NCBI RefSeq assembly: GCF_910592395.1 | Contig: NC_088310.1 | Coordinates: forward strand, 19,353,501-19,413,500 | Length of the DNA: 60,000 nucleotides | Direction: 5' to 3' | Source: Lineus longissimus | Lineage: Eukaryota; Nemertea; Pilidiophora; Heteronemertea; Lineidae | Part shown: piece by piece, positions 12,101 to 27,100 of the stretch | Layout: every line of letters starts with the position of its first letter | Numbering within the stretch: position 1 is the first letter of the stretch | Made by a program: the position numbers and the translations under genes | The notes under the pieces: model-generated | What the model saw: the letters and a program-made list of their open reading frames with translations, nothing else | Databases searched by the model: none | What the model was told of the DNA's origin: nothing

Positions 12101-15100
12101 GGAATTCTGATACTATGTAGCATGTGATAGGACTTACCAATGACAGAGACAGTTGCAGACAGACAACCACTCTACCAAAGACACAGGCACATGAAGATCA
12201 AACCACCAGATTAGTCACAAAATTCATCAAATAATGTCCTATGATGAGTGTTGTCAATAGGAAACTTCATGTGCCTGTGATATAGACTGCAACTGTCTCT
12301 GATATGGAGAAATACAGCCAAGGTTTCAGACCAACTGAATCTACACAGGAAATTGCATTTGTTACACAGTTATTCAACAAAGCTATCGACTGGAGTTGAT
12401 TTTGGAAAGAAGGGGTTAATGAAACATCAATATTCATGTCTAGCATGAAACTATTGAATTTTGATCCAATACAGACTGATATTAAGCTGTAATTCGGCTG
12501 CAGGTTGCTGAAATTAATGTACAATTGATCCATACTCAACGCTTTTATTAGTCATCAATGTCATCGCTAGGTGCTGAAACGTCTGGGAAAGTTGTGAACA
12601 CACTGAGCACTCATATCTTTACACAATAATGTATCATTGGAACCCATGGGGCGTATGTACACCAATGCTACCTGCATCGCCCTGATAGCTGGAGCAATCC
12701 CAGCAATTGATATATTGGCTCCTTCACACAACCACTTCAATACGCTTGGCGGAATAAACGCCAGTTGAGAATATGCAAAGATTCTCACTGATGTTACAAC
12801 TGCTGGCAAAATGTTTGATTACAAGGTAAGAATGATAGTTCAGGAGAGGATTCGGAGGCAAAGTGGTCTTAAACAACCAGATGTAATCAGGCATGGCACT
12901 TAAAAAGTGCCAAGAGTGTCCTGCTGAAGTCAAAGAAGAGAGCATGTTTCTCCCAAAGGTCAATTCAAGGACAGAAAGAACCTTGTCAATGTTTGGAATC
13001 CTCTTCTGGTGTTTAATGCACTGTAGCTATATCACTGAATGCTTGAGCATAACCAGCACTAACCCCTGCTATGGGATAGCCCGCTAATGGATGACTGACC
13101 ATTGATTATTGCATATTGAGCATGTGATTACTCGATATTATAATGAGCAAGAAGGCTAATATTGATGAAGCTGCGTCATAATGGCTCCTTGCCAGCGATA
13201 ATGGTGTGATTAGTTGTCTCTACACAGGGTTCAGGATTCTGCTTCAAATATCAAAGGCGAGCATTTCCTCAATTGAGTAGTTGATAATTGATCTGTTTGA
13301 TTGTGAGCTTGAGCAGGCCACCTTGCTCCCTTTGCAGAGGAAACAAATATCACAAAATAGAAATACCTGCTCTCATCTCAAATTACCATTGTCCACTTTA
13401 AAACTGAAAGAACTGGCCACAATTGATACGAACATCAATTTTTGTAAGTCTATTTCATGATTCACTTCGTATCCATCAATGGCATCATCCCAACCAATCC
13501 AAGCCAGAACACACCTGCCGTGAAGCATACTTCAGAAGTCCTCCCCAAAAGGACATGAGATGCTACAAACCAACATCAAAGGACAATCACAAAGACCAAC
13601 GGAGTATTGACATCGTATAAAGGATTATCTCGTGTGATGTATGTTCCGAGACGCGCCATTGACAGCGAGGTCTACCCACCAATTCAACAGGATGATCAGT
13701 CATCGGAAGATAATGGTGTGCCGGGAGTGTGGAGCAGTGAAAAAACGACCATCAATCTCAAAGATTGTCAAATGAGGAGAAAGAGAGGACTTCAAACGAT
13801 ATCTCTTAATTACCAACTGAAAGGTAGCATGTTTTTCCAAGGAAATTTGCTATAAAAGGCCATGCAGAGAGACTTCCAACTGGGAATGCTGAATAAGGGA
13901 GCGCAGTAGTTAAGATTCTGTCTTCCTGGCTTGGAGGTAGTTTTTTAAAATCTTCATCAAGTCACTTCGTGGCTATGTCCTTTACATACATTGTTCCATG
14001 CTGGAGTGATAATGGGTGATATGAATAAAGACTAGCAAATGCTTTTACTTCAATTTTGTACAGAAAGGCCTCGTGTAAATGTACATGGAGTTTTAGATAA
14101 AAGCATTTGCTAGTCTTTATTCATATCACCCACTGTCTGTAGTTGTTCCTTCCCCCATGAAGCACTAGTAAAGAAACTGAACTCTGTCTTCTAGTATCTT
14201 TGGGACTTCACAGCGGAAAACGTAGGCGATCTGTCACATGAGTAACCATACGAAATATATCGTGGAACTGAAACCACCACCAGAGATGAATCCCTAAACG
14301 TCATAGAGCAGACAGACCCAGCATCATTCTTTCCCAACAATTGCTTTTACTCCCAAACAGCATCTCCGGGGATGGAATGTCCAATCGATTTAGTGTCCCT
14401 GTCAAAGAAGTGAAAGCATCATCTCAACTTCCATTGAATAATTCCAACAGTAAACCAAAATGAGTCGGAAAATATTCAGAGACAAGAGCATGCAGTAGGA
14501 AACTTGCTTTCTCCTTTTTCCCCAGCTGCCATATGCATGTAGCCTCACAGTGTAAAATAACCAGTTTAGTGTGGAATAGCAGAGCAAAACATGGACAACT
14601 AGATGAAGCTAGACCATGAATCTTAGCATTTTTTATGACAGCCTTTCAATTTTCGACATGTAGCTATGGTGACGTCATTCTGTAACCTCAGACACGATCG
14701 ATAACTCTCGCTGAGGGCTCCTGGTATCATAAATTTTGCTTAACTTGCGATTTTCTCTGACTAATGTTCACAGTCGATCACCTTACGAGTTTTTTAGGTG
14801 TTGCTGCATTTGCCAACAAGTGATGCGACAGACAGATCAGTTGCAGCAAGTTCGCTGGGTCAGGTGATACTGCAAACACACCACTTGCAGCAAGGTTACT
14901 GGGTCAAGTGATGCTGCAAACACATCAGTTCCTGCAAGTTCACTGGGTCAAGTGATGCCGCAAACACATCAGTTCCTGCAAGTTCGCTGGGTCAAGTGAT
15001 GCTACAAACACATCAGTTCATGCAAGTTCGCTGGGTCAAGTGATGCTACAAACACATCTGTTCCTGCAAGTTCGCTGGGTCAAGTGATGCTGCAAACATA

Positions 15101-18100
15101 CGAGATTGTTGCAGCGAATTCGCTGGGTAAAGTGATTATGCAGCAAACACATTTGTTTCAGCAAGTCGCTGGGTCAAGTGATGCGGCACAGACATTAGTT
15201 GCTGCAAGTCACTAGATAAACTGATGACAAAACCTCTTTGGAAAGAAAAAACCTCGACATGATTCCACTTCAACCTGATCAGAGATGGCTGAAGTCATGT
15301 GCAATCTCAAATACAAAATCCAACTCTCTCGGGATGAGCAAGTCCTTTAGATCATTGTCTCCATTGAGTGATCATGATTCAACACATTCCAGCTTCCAGT
15401 CGATTATTTTTTCAATCTTGTCTTCGCTGACTCATCTGCGTACATCAAGGAATCGCTGGCTCGTGAAACCCCTGATGCTCCACTGCTCCGTATCTTATAA
15501 ATCATCTTGCTAATCCCGCCATTAGTCGAGCCTTAGATGATGGATCAGCCAATCCCACGCTTTTATAGACCATCTGATGCAGCCCACCTGTTACTCATGA
15601 AGATGCGGTGAAGAAACGGCATAGAAGAATATCAACTGTGAAGAAGCTCTTTCCTTAAGGGGGGATATTAAAGAGACAGATTTTTTCAGAATTATCTAAT
15701 ACTAACAACCTGTGATGGTCAAAATATATGCCATTATTGTCTTTGAGGAGAAATATTGGTGTCCAACTCCTCATTCACATCAAGCAGATTGGCATAAGCA
15801 AGTGAATAAATGAAATCAAAGGCACTGATAACAACAAATAGTTAAGTAGAATGCAACAACCAAGCAATGACTTTTAAACTGCAACTGTTGATATAATCAT
15901 ACTTCTATCATGTCAACAGGAATTTGGTATTACTCAACTGATAGCACTTCATGTCCTCAAGTTGATAATTTGAGGACTTATATAGCAATATCATGAAGTT
16001 CTTGACCTTTGTAAGTGGTATTTGACCATGATGTCAGTAAATAACACAGATTATTTTCTCACAACTTTGCATCATAAATAACACTGCAGAATTATTGATG
16101 AAGTTGTTATCCACAGCAGCTATTACCAATTATTAACCTAGTGTCATTGATGTTTGCTAGTCAGAGACCCGAGCCACTCCTCTTTACCTTGTGTGGTTTT
16201 AGATATCACCAAAATCTCTTGATCTCTTGCTCGTGTCAATTAACAGTTCAAAGTGACCGGATATTAACAAGGTTCATGCAGCATTTATTTGCAGAAGAAA
16301 TACCACGTTTAATAAGGAAGTGCTAGTTCATATCACGCAGTGTTCTCTGCCACCTACTGGTCTGATGGGCCACCAGACCATTTCCTTTGAAGCTGTGATG
16401 GTTTTTCTTTGAAAACTTTAAGACCACCAGACCACTAACTTCAGCCTCAACAAACTCTAAGCTTACTACCTGACCAAAAGAAAATTGAGTGGAGAACACT
16501 GATCAAGGGATATTTCAACTTACACCAAGGAGAGGTGAGCACATCGCCAACATAAAATTTTCATGGCTATCACCAAATGATGCAACTGAAGTTCAGCTGA
16601 CCTTTCACCTCTTTGACATTTAGCCACTTCCCGAGTTGATTTCGAAAGAACAAGACCAAGGAATAAGACCAACGGCAGAGTACTTTTCGAAAATTTGGAA
16701 CAAAAATCTGACATGATTGTCGGAGGACAGGAAGGAAAAGGTGAGATAAACGCAGGAAACATTCGAGAGGTTTTGAAACTCGCAGAACAGTTTGTCAAAA
16801 TGTCACCAAAGGAAAGAAATTAACTGAGATGGCAAAAGATAATTCTCGATGCCATGGAAACCATTATGGTGATTGCGGCGATTTAGAGATGTGGGAGTTG
16901 GTTGCTATTTTTGTTGCCAGTGGCCGCTGGGGTGATGTATGAGTTATATAAAAGAACCGATGTTGATTAATTTGGAGGGTTTGAAAGATGGTTAATGTTA
17001 AAAGTAAGGCTCTGTGACAATTAGTCCATTTTTATCAATTGAAATATTTGAAACCAACTGGGACGAAATGCATGTGATGATTCAAATAAGACAGAGTTGA
17101 CATGACAAATACCAATGATTCCTTTCACCAAATGAATGCAATCTTCAATGGCCCCATCGCTGGATATATTTGGTTAAGGTGAACAAAATTTCAAAACTGC
17201 CCTCTCAATTGACTTCTTGAACTTGAAAGCGACATCAAGATGTCTGTCATATTTGCAGCATTCCGACCTCGACGGGTTAATCCGGTTCACCTAAACTGTA
17301 GTGTTATCATTGCTATTGGTCCGTTGATAAAGTGCATTGTTTGCATTGAAGGGAACCTGAATGCTAGTTGATTGTTTCTGCATTATTGATCACGTTCTCT
17401 CGCATTGATTCACATGCGAATAGTCTGCGAATGTCGCCCTGATGAAAAATCCAATGATTGACACTGACGGGTGAGAGCATCGGGGTATCTGGTGCGTATG
17501 TTATGAACAATTGTCATGGATTATAGCGGCTTGAGGTTTATGAACTCTTCATAAAGATCACCATGGTGATAAATGTCATAAGAATTATAATCTGAGACAT
17601 GAATTATTTTCTCCTTTGCATCATTCAACTATTTACACATTCACTGCAGATAATTTGAATCTGGAGTCATGACTCTGGGCTGTACGGTGGTCGCCCTAAA
17701 AACCATCCCTTTATCCTCAACACGGAATACCGGTACCTACGCTTCACCCATTGTGTTCCTACTGATAATCACCCTCTGGTCTTGGTGGGGCAAGTGACAG
17801 TCACTGATGCACCAGTAAAGGAGAAACAGCATATTCGAGTCTTCAGGGTTTGACCAGTGGTCACCTTATCTGAACTGAACACAAGGAGCCTACATCTTCC
17901 ATCAGTCTCCGAGCCACTCACTCAGACATGTACAGGAATACACTCTCAAATGCACTTGAAAGTCCATCACACTTGATTTGAAATGAATCACGAGAAGCCG
18001 AGATTGCCCTGAAGATGAACTCGCATCTGAAGATGGATGCTGTCTCAGCCCCATGGTCAAGCTCTCGGCAGACAACACAGATCAATCTAAACTTATTGAA

Positions 18101-21100
18101 CACAAGAACTTAGTGGACCTCTCCGATTGTAAAGATGTTGCCAAGGGCGAGGGCCCTAGAGACCAAACGTTCAAGCAACTTCATCTTATTAGTCAAATCT
18201 CCAACTGTTGTTTGCGTAAGGTTGGGGATCTTGCCCACAGCTGTTCTGCTCATCTTACAATGGTAGTTTGCTATAAAACCAGCCATACATATTCATTTGA
18301 GGGAAAAAAACACAGCCATTACTCTCGTTGCTTCCGTAAGCAAGACCAATCTGGTGATTTTCCGGTACTCTCCTCCCCGACAATTGATACCACCCCACAC
18401 CCATTCTTTCCTGCAAAACGTGTCTAATCTCAAGCAGACCATCTACACCGACGATCATTTCCTTTCTGTCACTCAGAGAAATGACAAATCATGTGTGCTT
18501 GGTTAACCGATGATAGTGCCACAGCCATGAAGAGGGATTCGTCATCTTACAGATCTAATCAAGCACTGGTCGATTAGGATTTTATCTAGCTGAAGAATTA
18601 GGCATAAATTTTCTTGGCAACAATTTTTCTATGTCGTCATCACGAGTTCAACATAAACTTAGAACCAGTTTCCTGAAACAGGACTTGTGGAAACACCGGG
18701 TCCCACCAAAACCAGATCAAATTCTCGCAGCAGTGAACCTCATCCTAAACACGCAGTGACAGTGTCTCAAGCACCCCAATGTACAATCTTCCATAACAGG
18801 CACATACATGAAATTGGTCAACTTAATGCTGAAATTGACAATCAGATTTATACATTTCCATTGACATATTGATGTTTGATGAGATGGGCACTTGGGCTCT
18901 TAGGTAATTTCCACAGGTCACAGAAGGGTCACCCCTTTTGTCATCCACAGCAGCTTAATTAGCCTAAGAATTCCCTTGGCCATCACAGCTTGCTAAAGTG
19001 TCATCACATCACCATTATTTCTCTTCATTAGCAGCATCGGAGCTTTTGCTACAAGGTGATAGGGAACATCAATGTGGTTTCTATGTAGTTTAACGCCGAC
19101 ACCAAATAGATGCTTGCTTTGCAAATGATCTAACGGGCCTGCTCAAAGAGGTAAAGCAAATACCCTGTGGGGTCGGACGCTAAACCTCAGCAAAGGACTC
19201 TCAAAATAGCTGATCAGACAGTGATAATGTCAATCCCAAGGCAAATATATCCTCATCAATGACATATATAACTCATCAAACACGGGGGAATTCAGGCGTG
19301 GAGACTCAACGAATGATGTACTCTGTCAAAGGGCGAGACTTTAAATGTCATAAGATGAAACAGAATAGAACAAGACATGTCACTAACGCCACCTTTAGAT
19401 AAGACAGGAAGTTAATATTCTAGACATTATTATAACTAAACTGCCTCAAGAATCCTTGCTAAATATTCTCCAACAATTTTCTCAAAAACAGTCATATTTG
19501 TTTTCTATTATCTCAGAATAGCTTTGGGACACGCACAATTTCGCTATATCGCAATGTAAACATAGTTGCTGATTGTCTCCATGCAACAAAGTTATACAAA
19601 GCCGTAGATAGAACAGCCTTGAGGAACCTAAATGACGCAAAGTATTTGACATTTGAAAATGTCTGAGACTTAGATTTTCTATCAATAGAGACAAAAGCCT
19701 AATATACACCACAATGCAAGAACGAACACCAATCTTTTCGAAATACAAAAACTTCTCAATTTTTAATGCTCCTCGTCAATTTTTTTTACAAAGTATGTGA
19801 ATAGAAATGTCTGTTCAATCAAACAGTCAGAGTTAAATCTCACATCTCCCCCTTTAGCCAAAGCTGTTTATTGAATTGATGGACTGATGATTTTTTCAAG
19901 TAAGGCAGAATACTTTCCTTGATCGAAAATGCAATCTCATATGAATACAATATCCACTAACCTCTCTATCTTCGGGTATCATCAATAGTTATTAGTTATT
20001 AGTCTAGACTAATTCCCTTCACAAGCAAAAGTAGAAAACATTACCATTAGTATTTGTTGGAAGGACAATGTCGCATGACGTCAACAAATCTAATTACCAA
20101 TGAAACGCGTTCTTGTGGCACACATTAGAAACCATAGTATATTACTATGATTTGATGACTCATTGGAGACGCTTGTTGCCATGGGAACCAAGTACCATCC
20201 ATGGAAACGCTCTACTCAGCATTCGGAACGCAGCGCTAGTGTGTGCGGAGAAGGAATCGATGAAACGACGTCTAGAGTGAGACTAAGGCTTTATGGTGCA
20301 ACATCTACTTGCTTGAACTATGAAGTACAGTCCCTCAGACATATACGCTTTTGTGACTGTTGGTTGAAGAGGATTCAAAACACGAGCCTAATGAGACTTG
20401 CATGACCAAGACAGAATGAAACTAACTCTTTGATATCATTAAACTTTTCTCTAACAATTTCTAGTCTTTCCATTAAATCTTTATTAGCTAAAAGATGCAA
20501 TAAAGACGACACTCCAATTCATGATCTTCGATATATGTATATCATCTACCCATAGTCTTTTCTCCTAGGATATCTTTCAGGCTCCCTGTGGTTTGTACAA
20601 TGTATCATTAACATTCTATAACAAAGATGTCATGGGAATTCTTGCAGAGCGAATGACATGGGGCGTCAACATGCACTGAGACATTTTCATCGTCAGTATA
20701 TCCTGATGCCAAGACCTCAAAATGACTGATTCAATTCTCCTTTACAGCCCACTGATTACTGACACTTTTTAAAAACTTAGAATTTATGTGTTTTCGTTGA
20801 GTCACACCCAGACCATTTTCCTAGAAATAAAATCAGATTGAGTTCTGCAACTGGCGCCGCCGCGATTGTCAGAGAATTATCTATCACCTTGTTGTGCATG
20901 GAATTGAAATGTTCGTATGGAAACCGCGGCGACTGATTTTTCACGATATTGGCATTGCTATTAGTAGAGATTGATGTCGGCGCAGGATGTTTTATGAGAA
21001 GAATATGGAATAATGGAATTCGAAGGAGTGCCGTGATAACTGCTCTTAGAAATGGAGAAAAGGGATAGTCGGAGAGAGACTGAATCTGCAGAAAAAGAGA

Positions 21101-24100
21101 TTTTCGACTCTGCCACACTGACAAGTCTAATCACTTTAAGATTGTAACGGTTAAGTTTTTAATCGGCATTGGCCTTTCAAATACACACATACATCTTCTT
21201 CTTTCCCCAAGAAGGCATCCAAGATAGAATTATTTCGGTTGTTGATTCTGATACATTCCATGTATCGGTAACTCTTGGAAGCCGTTAGCCATTTCATGTG
21301 AAAGTTCGACCAACTTGTTGAATCAGCCATACTCGACAGGCTGGATGACAGGCAGGTAGTCTGATGCTTCAGACAGTTTGATCCATTTGGACAGCATACA
21401 AAATCGCGTCCAGGGTCCCCGCCAATCGAGATGTACAAGTCTTATTCAATGTGGATGAAATATGTAGATTTTCCTTTCAAACATCAGTCCAGAATGAGAA
21501 AAAAAACACTTTGATGAGACAGTCCTTTAAAAGTAAATCCAGGGCAGCCTGCTCAGTAGGTTGGAAGGCCTGTCATGAATACACAAGATTCAAATTTTAC
21601 CTCCCATGAGATCCTCTCACCCAGAATCAATACAAACCCATTCCATTTTTTATCATCATCATCGCACTGTTTTGCCACCATGATTAAATTTCCCGTCAAT
21701 AATTATCCATCGAAGCAGATCAAATAATATCTTCATCCCCAATTTCCTCATTTGTTTATCAATTTCGAAAAAAACTTTTGCTTCAACAATAATACCAGGC
21801 TAATATTTCATACGTTCGTAAACAGCTTTATCTGCATGCTAATATCATGAATAAGTTTAATAACGCCACAATATATTGTGTTTTTCCTGGGGGTTAGTGA
21901 CATGGTTTAACATTGTCAAATAGATGATGATTTTAGCAATGCCCAAACTTTTTCTCAAAGACATAAGAAAACATCACCCATAGTCAGGAGCGTATCTTAG
22001 GGGATTCTTTAAGAAAGATAGTGACATAACCACCAAAAGATTAAAATAAGGCAATGATTACAGAAGAACTCGTTGTCCTTGCTATAGATGTGTCCGTCAG
22101 CAGATGTTCTTTTTCTAGTAATGCCGCTAATAAGGCGTGGGAAGTTACCATTACTTTTTTCCTACCCGAGACAAACAACTAGTTTCATATACCACATTTA
22201 ATTAGCAATATCGTTAGCCTGAGACGAGAGAGATGAATAAGCCGGCAGCGTTTTGGCATTTTGTGACAATTATCTAATGGAAATTGATGTTTTTCTTGAC
22301 GAATCTAATGTGATGAGGAACAACATCCTGGTATTCATTTTAGTTTTCTAATATCATGGAGGAAGAAACTAAATCTAACGGAAGCAGCAAAGAAAAACTT
22401 TATTTGGTATTATTTTGAAAGCCAATAACATTCAAGCTTATACTTAGTACATTTTCTTTTAGAAACTATACAGAAAGAGTAAAATAAACATTAGACAAGA
22501 TTTGAATGGATATTTATTAAAACTCGCAGCAATATCCCCCTTCCGATCAACTTAAGGATATAACCGACCCTTTGAAAATGATGGATAGTTTAATTCTTTC
22601 CATTGAAAGCAAATATCATTAAGACGCCAACATGCCTCGTAATCTAAGTCGATCACAAATCTCCCTCAATTCATTTTCCAATCAATCGAGATTTACCAAA
22701 TAATCACTTGTTTAATCCGCTTGATTTCTCCTACCATGTCACCAAAACTGCATATGTCTCGAAGTCAATCAGTACACCAGGGCTGGAGAACAGCTTCATC
22801 AGTTTCGTGTAATGATTTATTGAATCCACGACAAGCTTCAGGTAGAGCGCCCCAGGGCCATGCTATATTAAGTTCTCAAATCAATAAATACGAAGCCGCA
22901 ATTTCATGTTGTCAGGTTGGAATTTTTCATTACTTGTAGTGCAAACTTAGGGATGTTTCTAGAATATTTCTTAATGGAAGCACTACAGGAGAATATGTGG
23001 TCCATTTTTAGAAAATGTCCGATGGAAGCTGTCGGAGAAGTTCCTCAAAACCGACGTATCACGTGGTCACCGCTTGGTTAGAATCCATGTCACCACCCCT
23101 CTGAATAACCAAACTAACTGAAAGAAAATATTCCAGTCTGCAAATACCTGGGCTTATTCTAAACCCCAAGGGTAGAGGAGACATGAGCATTGGATTGGGA
23201 CATGTCTTGGATATGACATCTGAGGAAAGCCAATGAAGATATTCTATTAACTTTACTGGTAGTCAATGGATGCTGTAATATTTGAAAGGTACACCACAAC
23301 AGGATAATCCCTTGATGGCTATAATGCTAAGGGAATTCCTTATTGGAAGCTGGGTCATGTTTTGAATGAAAGATACCTAAAGATAACTAAAGTTAGTATA
23401 CTTTTCATTGGTTTGTAAGCTTAGTTCTCATCGGAAACACTGAGAAACTAATCTTGATCAGTTTGAATCTGCCGTGATATCGACTCAGATGAAATGAGCC
23501 AAATGTTCCCATGAAAGACCACGGCGTTTCTGTCTGTTTGAAACATCACTTGCATTTGTGTCTTTTTGAATTCCCAAAAGAGTAAAGAGTACAGTTATTA
23601 TAATCATATTTTATATACGAGTAGCCCGACCAAGAACCTGGTTGGGCGCGCCATTATCCAATGCAGATGAATGTATCTTTCATTCACTCTGGCCCTAAAA
23701 AGTAATAATAGTGGTAATCTCGTTTCATTCAACTGTGTTTGCCTGAAGTGATTTTGTTGAAAGACAACAACCATTCAGTCCAAATGAATTGGTGATTCCC
23801 ATCAGTACACCTTCCAACCCCAACAGCCCCAGACCATAATGAAATCATTCAGCTTCCCTGATCACAATTTCCGAAAGAGGCTTTTAGGTGTCGCAAGTAA
23901 TCAAATCACTTTTTTCAAGATGTACTATACTATCAATAAGCTAATCTCGTTGATGTCCTCAAATCGTGAAATGTCACTTGGCACCTACATACACAAAATC
24001 AGACTTTCCCCATCCAATGTCAATCTCATTTCCATCTTGACGTGAGACTACAATAAGTCGAATATCTTCCAATGAAAGTTTTTAAGCAGCTTTTCCATCT

Positions 24101-27100
24101 CTCTCAAACACTTTTTTGCCTGATGACATTTTTTAACCTAAATGAAACGACTGCCTATCAATGGTACCATCCGACAGACTGACAAAAGGCTGTTAGATGA
24201 CTTCCGGCAGAGGTGAAGATGCAGGAAGTGTGGATATCACTTTTATGGCAACATTTAACAATTTATCATGTTAAGAGGGCATGATGATCGAGAAAGTATC
24301 AAGTAATGTGAGACAGAGAAGAGAGTGGGAGGTGTCAAGCAGTCATACAAACCAAACCCACTTTTCCCTAACAATAACATTATACTGTATGTTCCTTTCT
24401 CATCACTCTGCAGTGTGTTCCATGGACTTCACTGCCGATGTCAACATTTTCCCCCATCCAAGTTGTACCTGCCATGAGCTCCTTACAATATTGCCATCTT
24501 TTTTTCTATGCCATGATCCCTATAAAAAGGAAACCTGACTGAGCACAGAAAACTTTCTACTTCGGGTAATATTTGGTATACGGAACGCAATAGCTCTAAG
24601 TACTCCTGACCACTTGGCTGCCTTTCACCAAATGGCTAATGCAACATATAGCTTTCATGATAAAAACCTGGTAATAGTCAAGAAAGCATTGCAAGGACTC
24701 TCAAAAAAGAAATGTACTAAGTACTTTTCGTACTTTCCAAGAACGCACATTGCCAAGCGGAAATAATATGATACACAAATATAACCGCGACACAACAAAA
24801 CAAGCCATACTATCGGGAAGCACTGATGTTCATCGGCATACTTCTGGACTTGGAAGTGTTTTGGTGAGAGATGACAGCCAGGTTGCACTTTAGAGGAAGG
24901 GTAGGAACGAGCCAAGTATTACATTGGTGTTGATGTGTAAACAAACAGAAAGACGATCACTTTCCTACTTGTGACGACAGTACTGCCAGTCTTTCTAGCC
25001 AGGAATAAAGCACGATGGTAAGCGCAGCTCTCAAACTCGATATGCTGATGTGACACGACAAAGCAGTTTGTACAAAGCCGAGAAATCAAGACGGTACAAT
25101 TGGCAAATTCTTTCGCCTACTTCAGTCTACTTGATCACATTGATGAATAAATGATCTCATCAATATCGTTTTGTAACCATGGCAACAGAAGATGTTTGCA
25201 ACAACAGGTTTAAGGCAGATTGGGATAGATCACTCTGGGTATCATTTCACAGTAATTAGTGATAGATTGACGTGACTAATTGCAGATACGACATTGAGGC
25301 TCGGTCGCAGATGTGATTTGATATACATAGGGTATCACATGATATGCACTTAGGGCATCACTTTAATGACACGCTCAGGGTATCACGTAATGCTTGTTAG
25401 TCACTTAGGGAAATCAAGGGAAACAATGAACAAAACATGAGAAGGTTTGCACGAAATCTATCTCATTCCATTTGCTTCCATTTAAATATGACAAGTGCAT
25501 GGTAGAGCTGTTCCGTGAGAGAATTTCTCATCAGGTCACGATATAGAAATAGAGCTGTTTCCTTCAAAGCAATCAGCGTTAAATACCAGTACGCGTTTAC
25601 CACCGAAATGAGTGTAGAATATATTGATGTTTTAGGTACTTCATAGATACATATTCACCAGCAAACAAGACATGCTTATAACCAAGAACTGCTTCATCTC
25701 AAGTCCGTATTGGCATCCTGCATGCAGCTATTCAGAAACCCCAATTTCAGATATCAACTCGCTTCACAATGGCTGCACATTATCAATATGTCTGGAGAAA
25801 TACACTCAACTCCATGCATTTCGCATGAAGGACACAATGCATTCCTTTCGATATAAAGTAACGAGGACTGCACCATGCTACAGCTTTTTGTCTGGGTCTT
25901 TAATTATAAAGTATCACATGTTTGAAGCTTCAGACAATGTTAGATATGTATAACAATTGAAGTACTGCACGGACGGTGTACAGTGACCCACATTGGAAAT
26001 GAAGTCAATATTGGTGTCTTGGTTGTTGGAATTGGACCAAGAACTGTAGCTTTTGTGGCACAGCAATCGACCTGTTGTGGCCGCTTGATGAAATATTAGA
26101 TCACCGCAATAGCTTTGACCACTTATTCATGCACTTAGCAATGGCTTTTTGATGATGGAGGGCTTGAGAAGCAACAAGTTTATCCTCGTGAAGCTAATCT
26201 AGGTTTATCCATCTACTGCCTAGAAGCTGACCAGCAGTAGAACACGGGCTAATTAGTAATTAGCGATCAGAAAGCAACAAGTTCAGCCTTCTTTCTATCA
26301 GAACGAAACGCCAACACCATTATGCTCACCAACGAATAGAGTGCTATCTTTAGATTAGCATTACTGTCCTTCCTGTTGTCAGGAACACAAGAAATGGATT
26401 AACCATCAAGAGAGCCTGGCATGCCAACCTCTACATAACTGATCATCCCGGAAGAGTCCCATTACTTGCCCACAGTGACCAGTCTAAAAGGCTGTAATGA
26501 GATTAGCAGCAATCCTTCAGCCAAAGCTGTCATCAAGAACTGTGGTAGTTGGTAGGGTTGGTGATGTTAGGCTAGCAACCTTGGCATGGTTAGCAGATAG
26601 TGTGCAAGCTCTGCATGCATCATGGTCCTTCTGACCAAATTGGGAGTGTGGACATTATGATAGCCATATGCAGCATTTCCTCAAAGCTATCATCAACAGC
26701 AATATGGTTGTAGCAAGATGGCAATGGCAAGCCAGCGAGGTTCGCTCAGAATATTCTCACCATTGTGCAGAATTCCATATTTCTTTGAATAGACTCAGAA
26801 ATTGAGCACAATATGAAAGAACTTGTTATGACTAGAGGCAGAAAAGTCATTACTTATTGAGAATCAACAACTGGAGGATAATGTTGATTCTATGCTTGTG
26901 TAGCCGTGCTGAAGTTAAGCATGTTAGCCTTTCAGATCGGTACACGACACAATGACCTAAGAGGATTGCCAAGACTTTTTCAAAACTGATACATGAATAG
27001 TAACAATCAGCAACAGCAACTGAATATATTATTCATTTTCTTTTAATAAGACATGTCTCGTCTTTTCTGATTGTAACAAAAACATTTGGTATCACAACGG

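Noticed and set aside
13607-13855. Protein-like plus-strand frame of about 82 codons, GC-richer than its surroundings
   Set aside because: Begins with TTG, has no convincing splice sites and no recognised family.
13895-13945. tRNA-like head of a SINE (GGAGCGCAGTAGTTAAG followed by a GGAGGTAG stretch)
   Set aside because: Lacks a proper B box and a cloverleaf fold; resemblance too weak to call.
14817-15225. Regular repeats that might suggest a CRISPR array
   Set aside because: Units are contiguous 44-bp tandem copies with no unique spacers, and the genome is animal.
18053-18427. 124-codon plus-strand frame
   Set aside because: Overlapped by other open frames on both strands; no domain or splice context.
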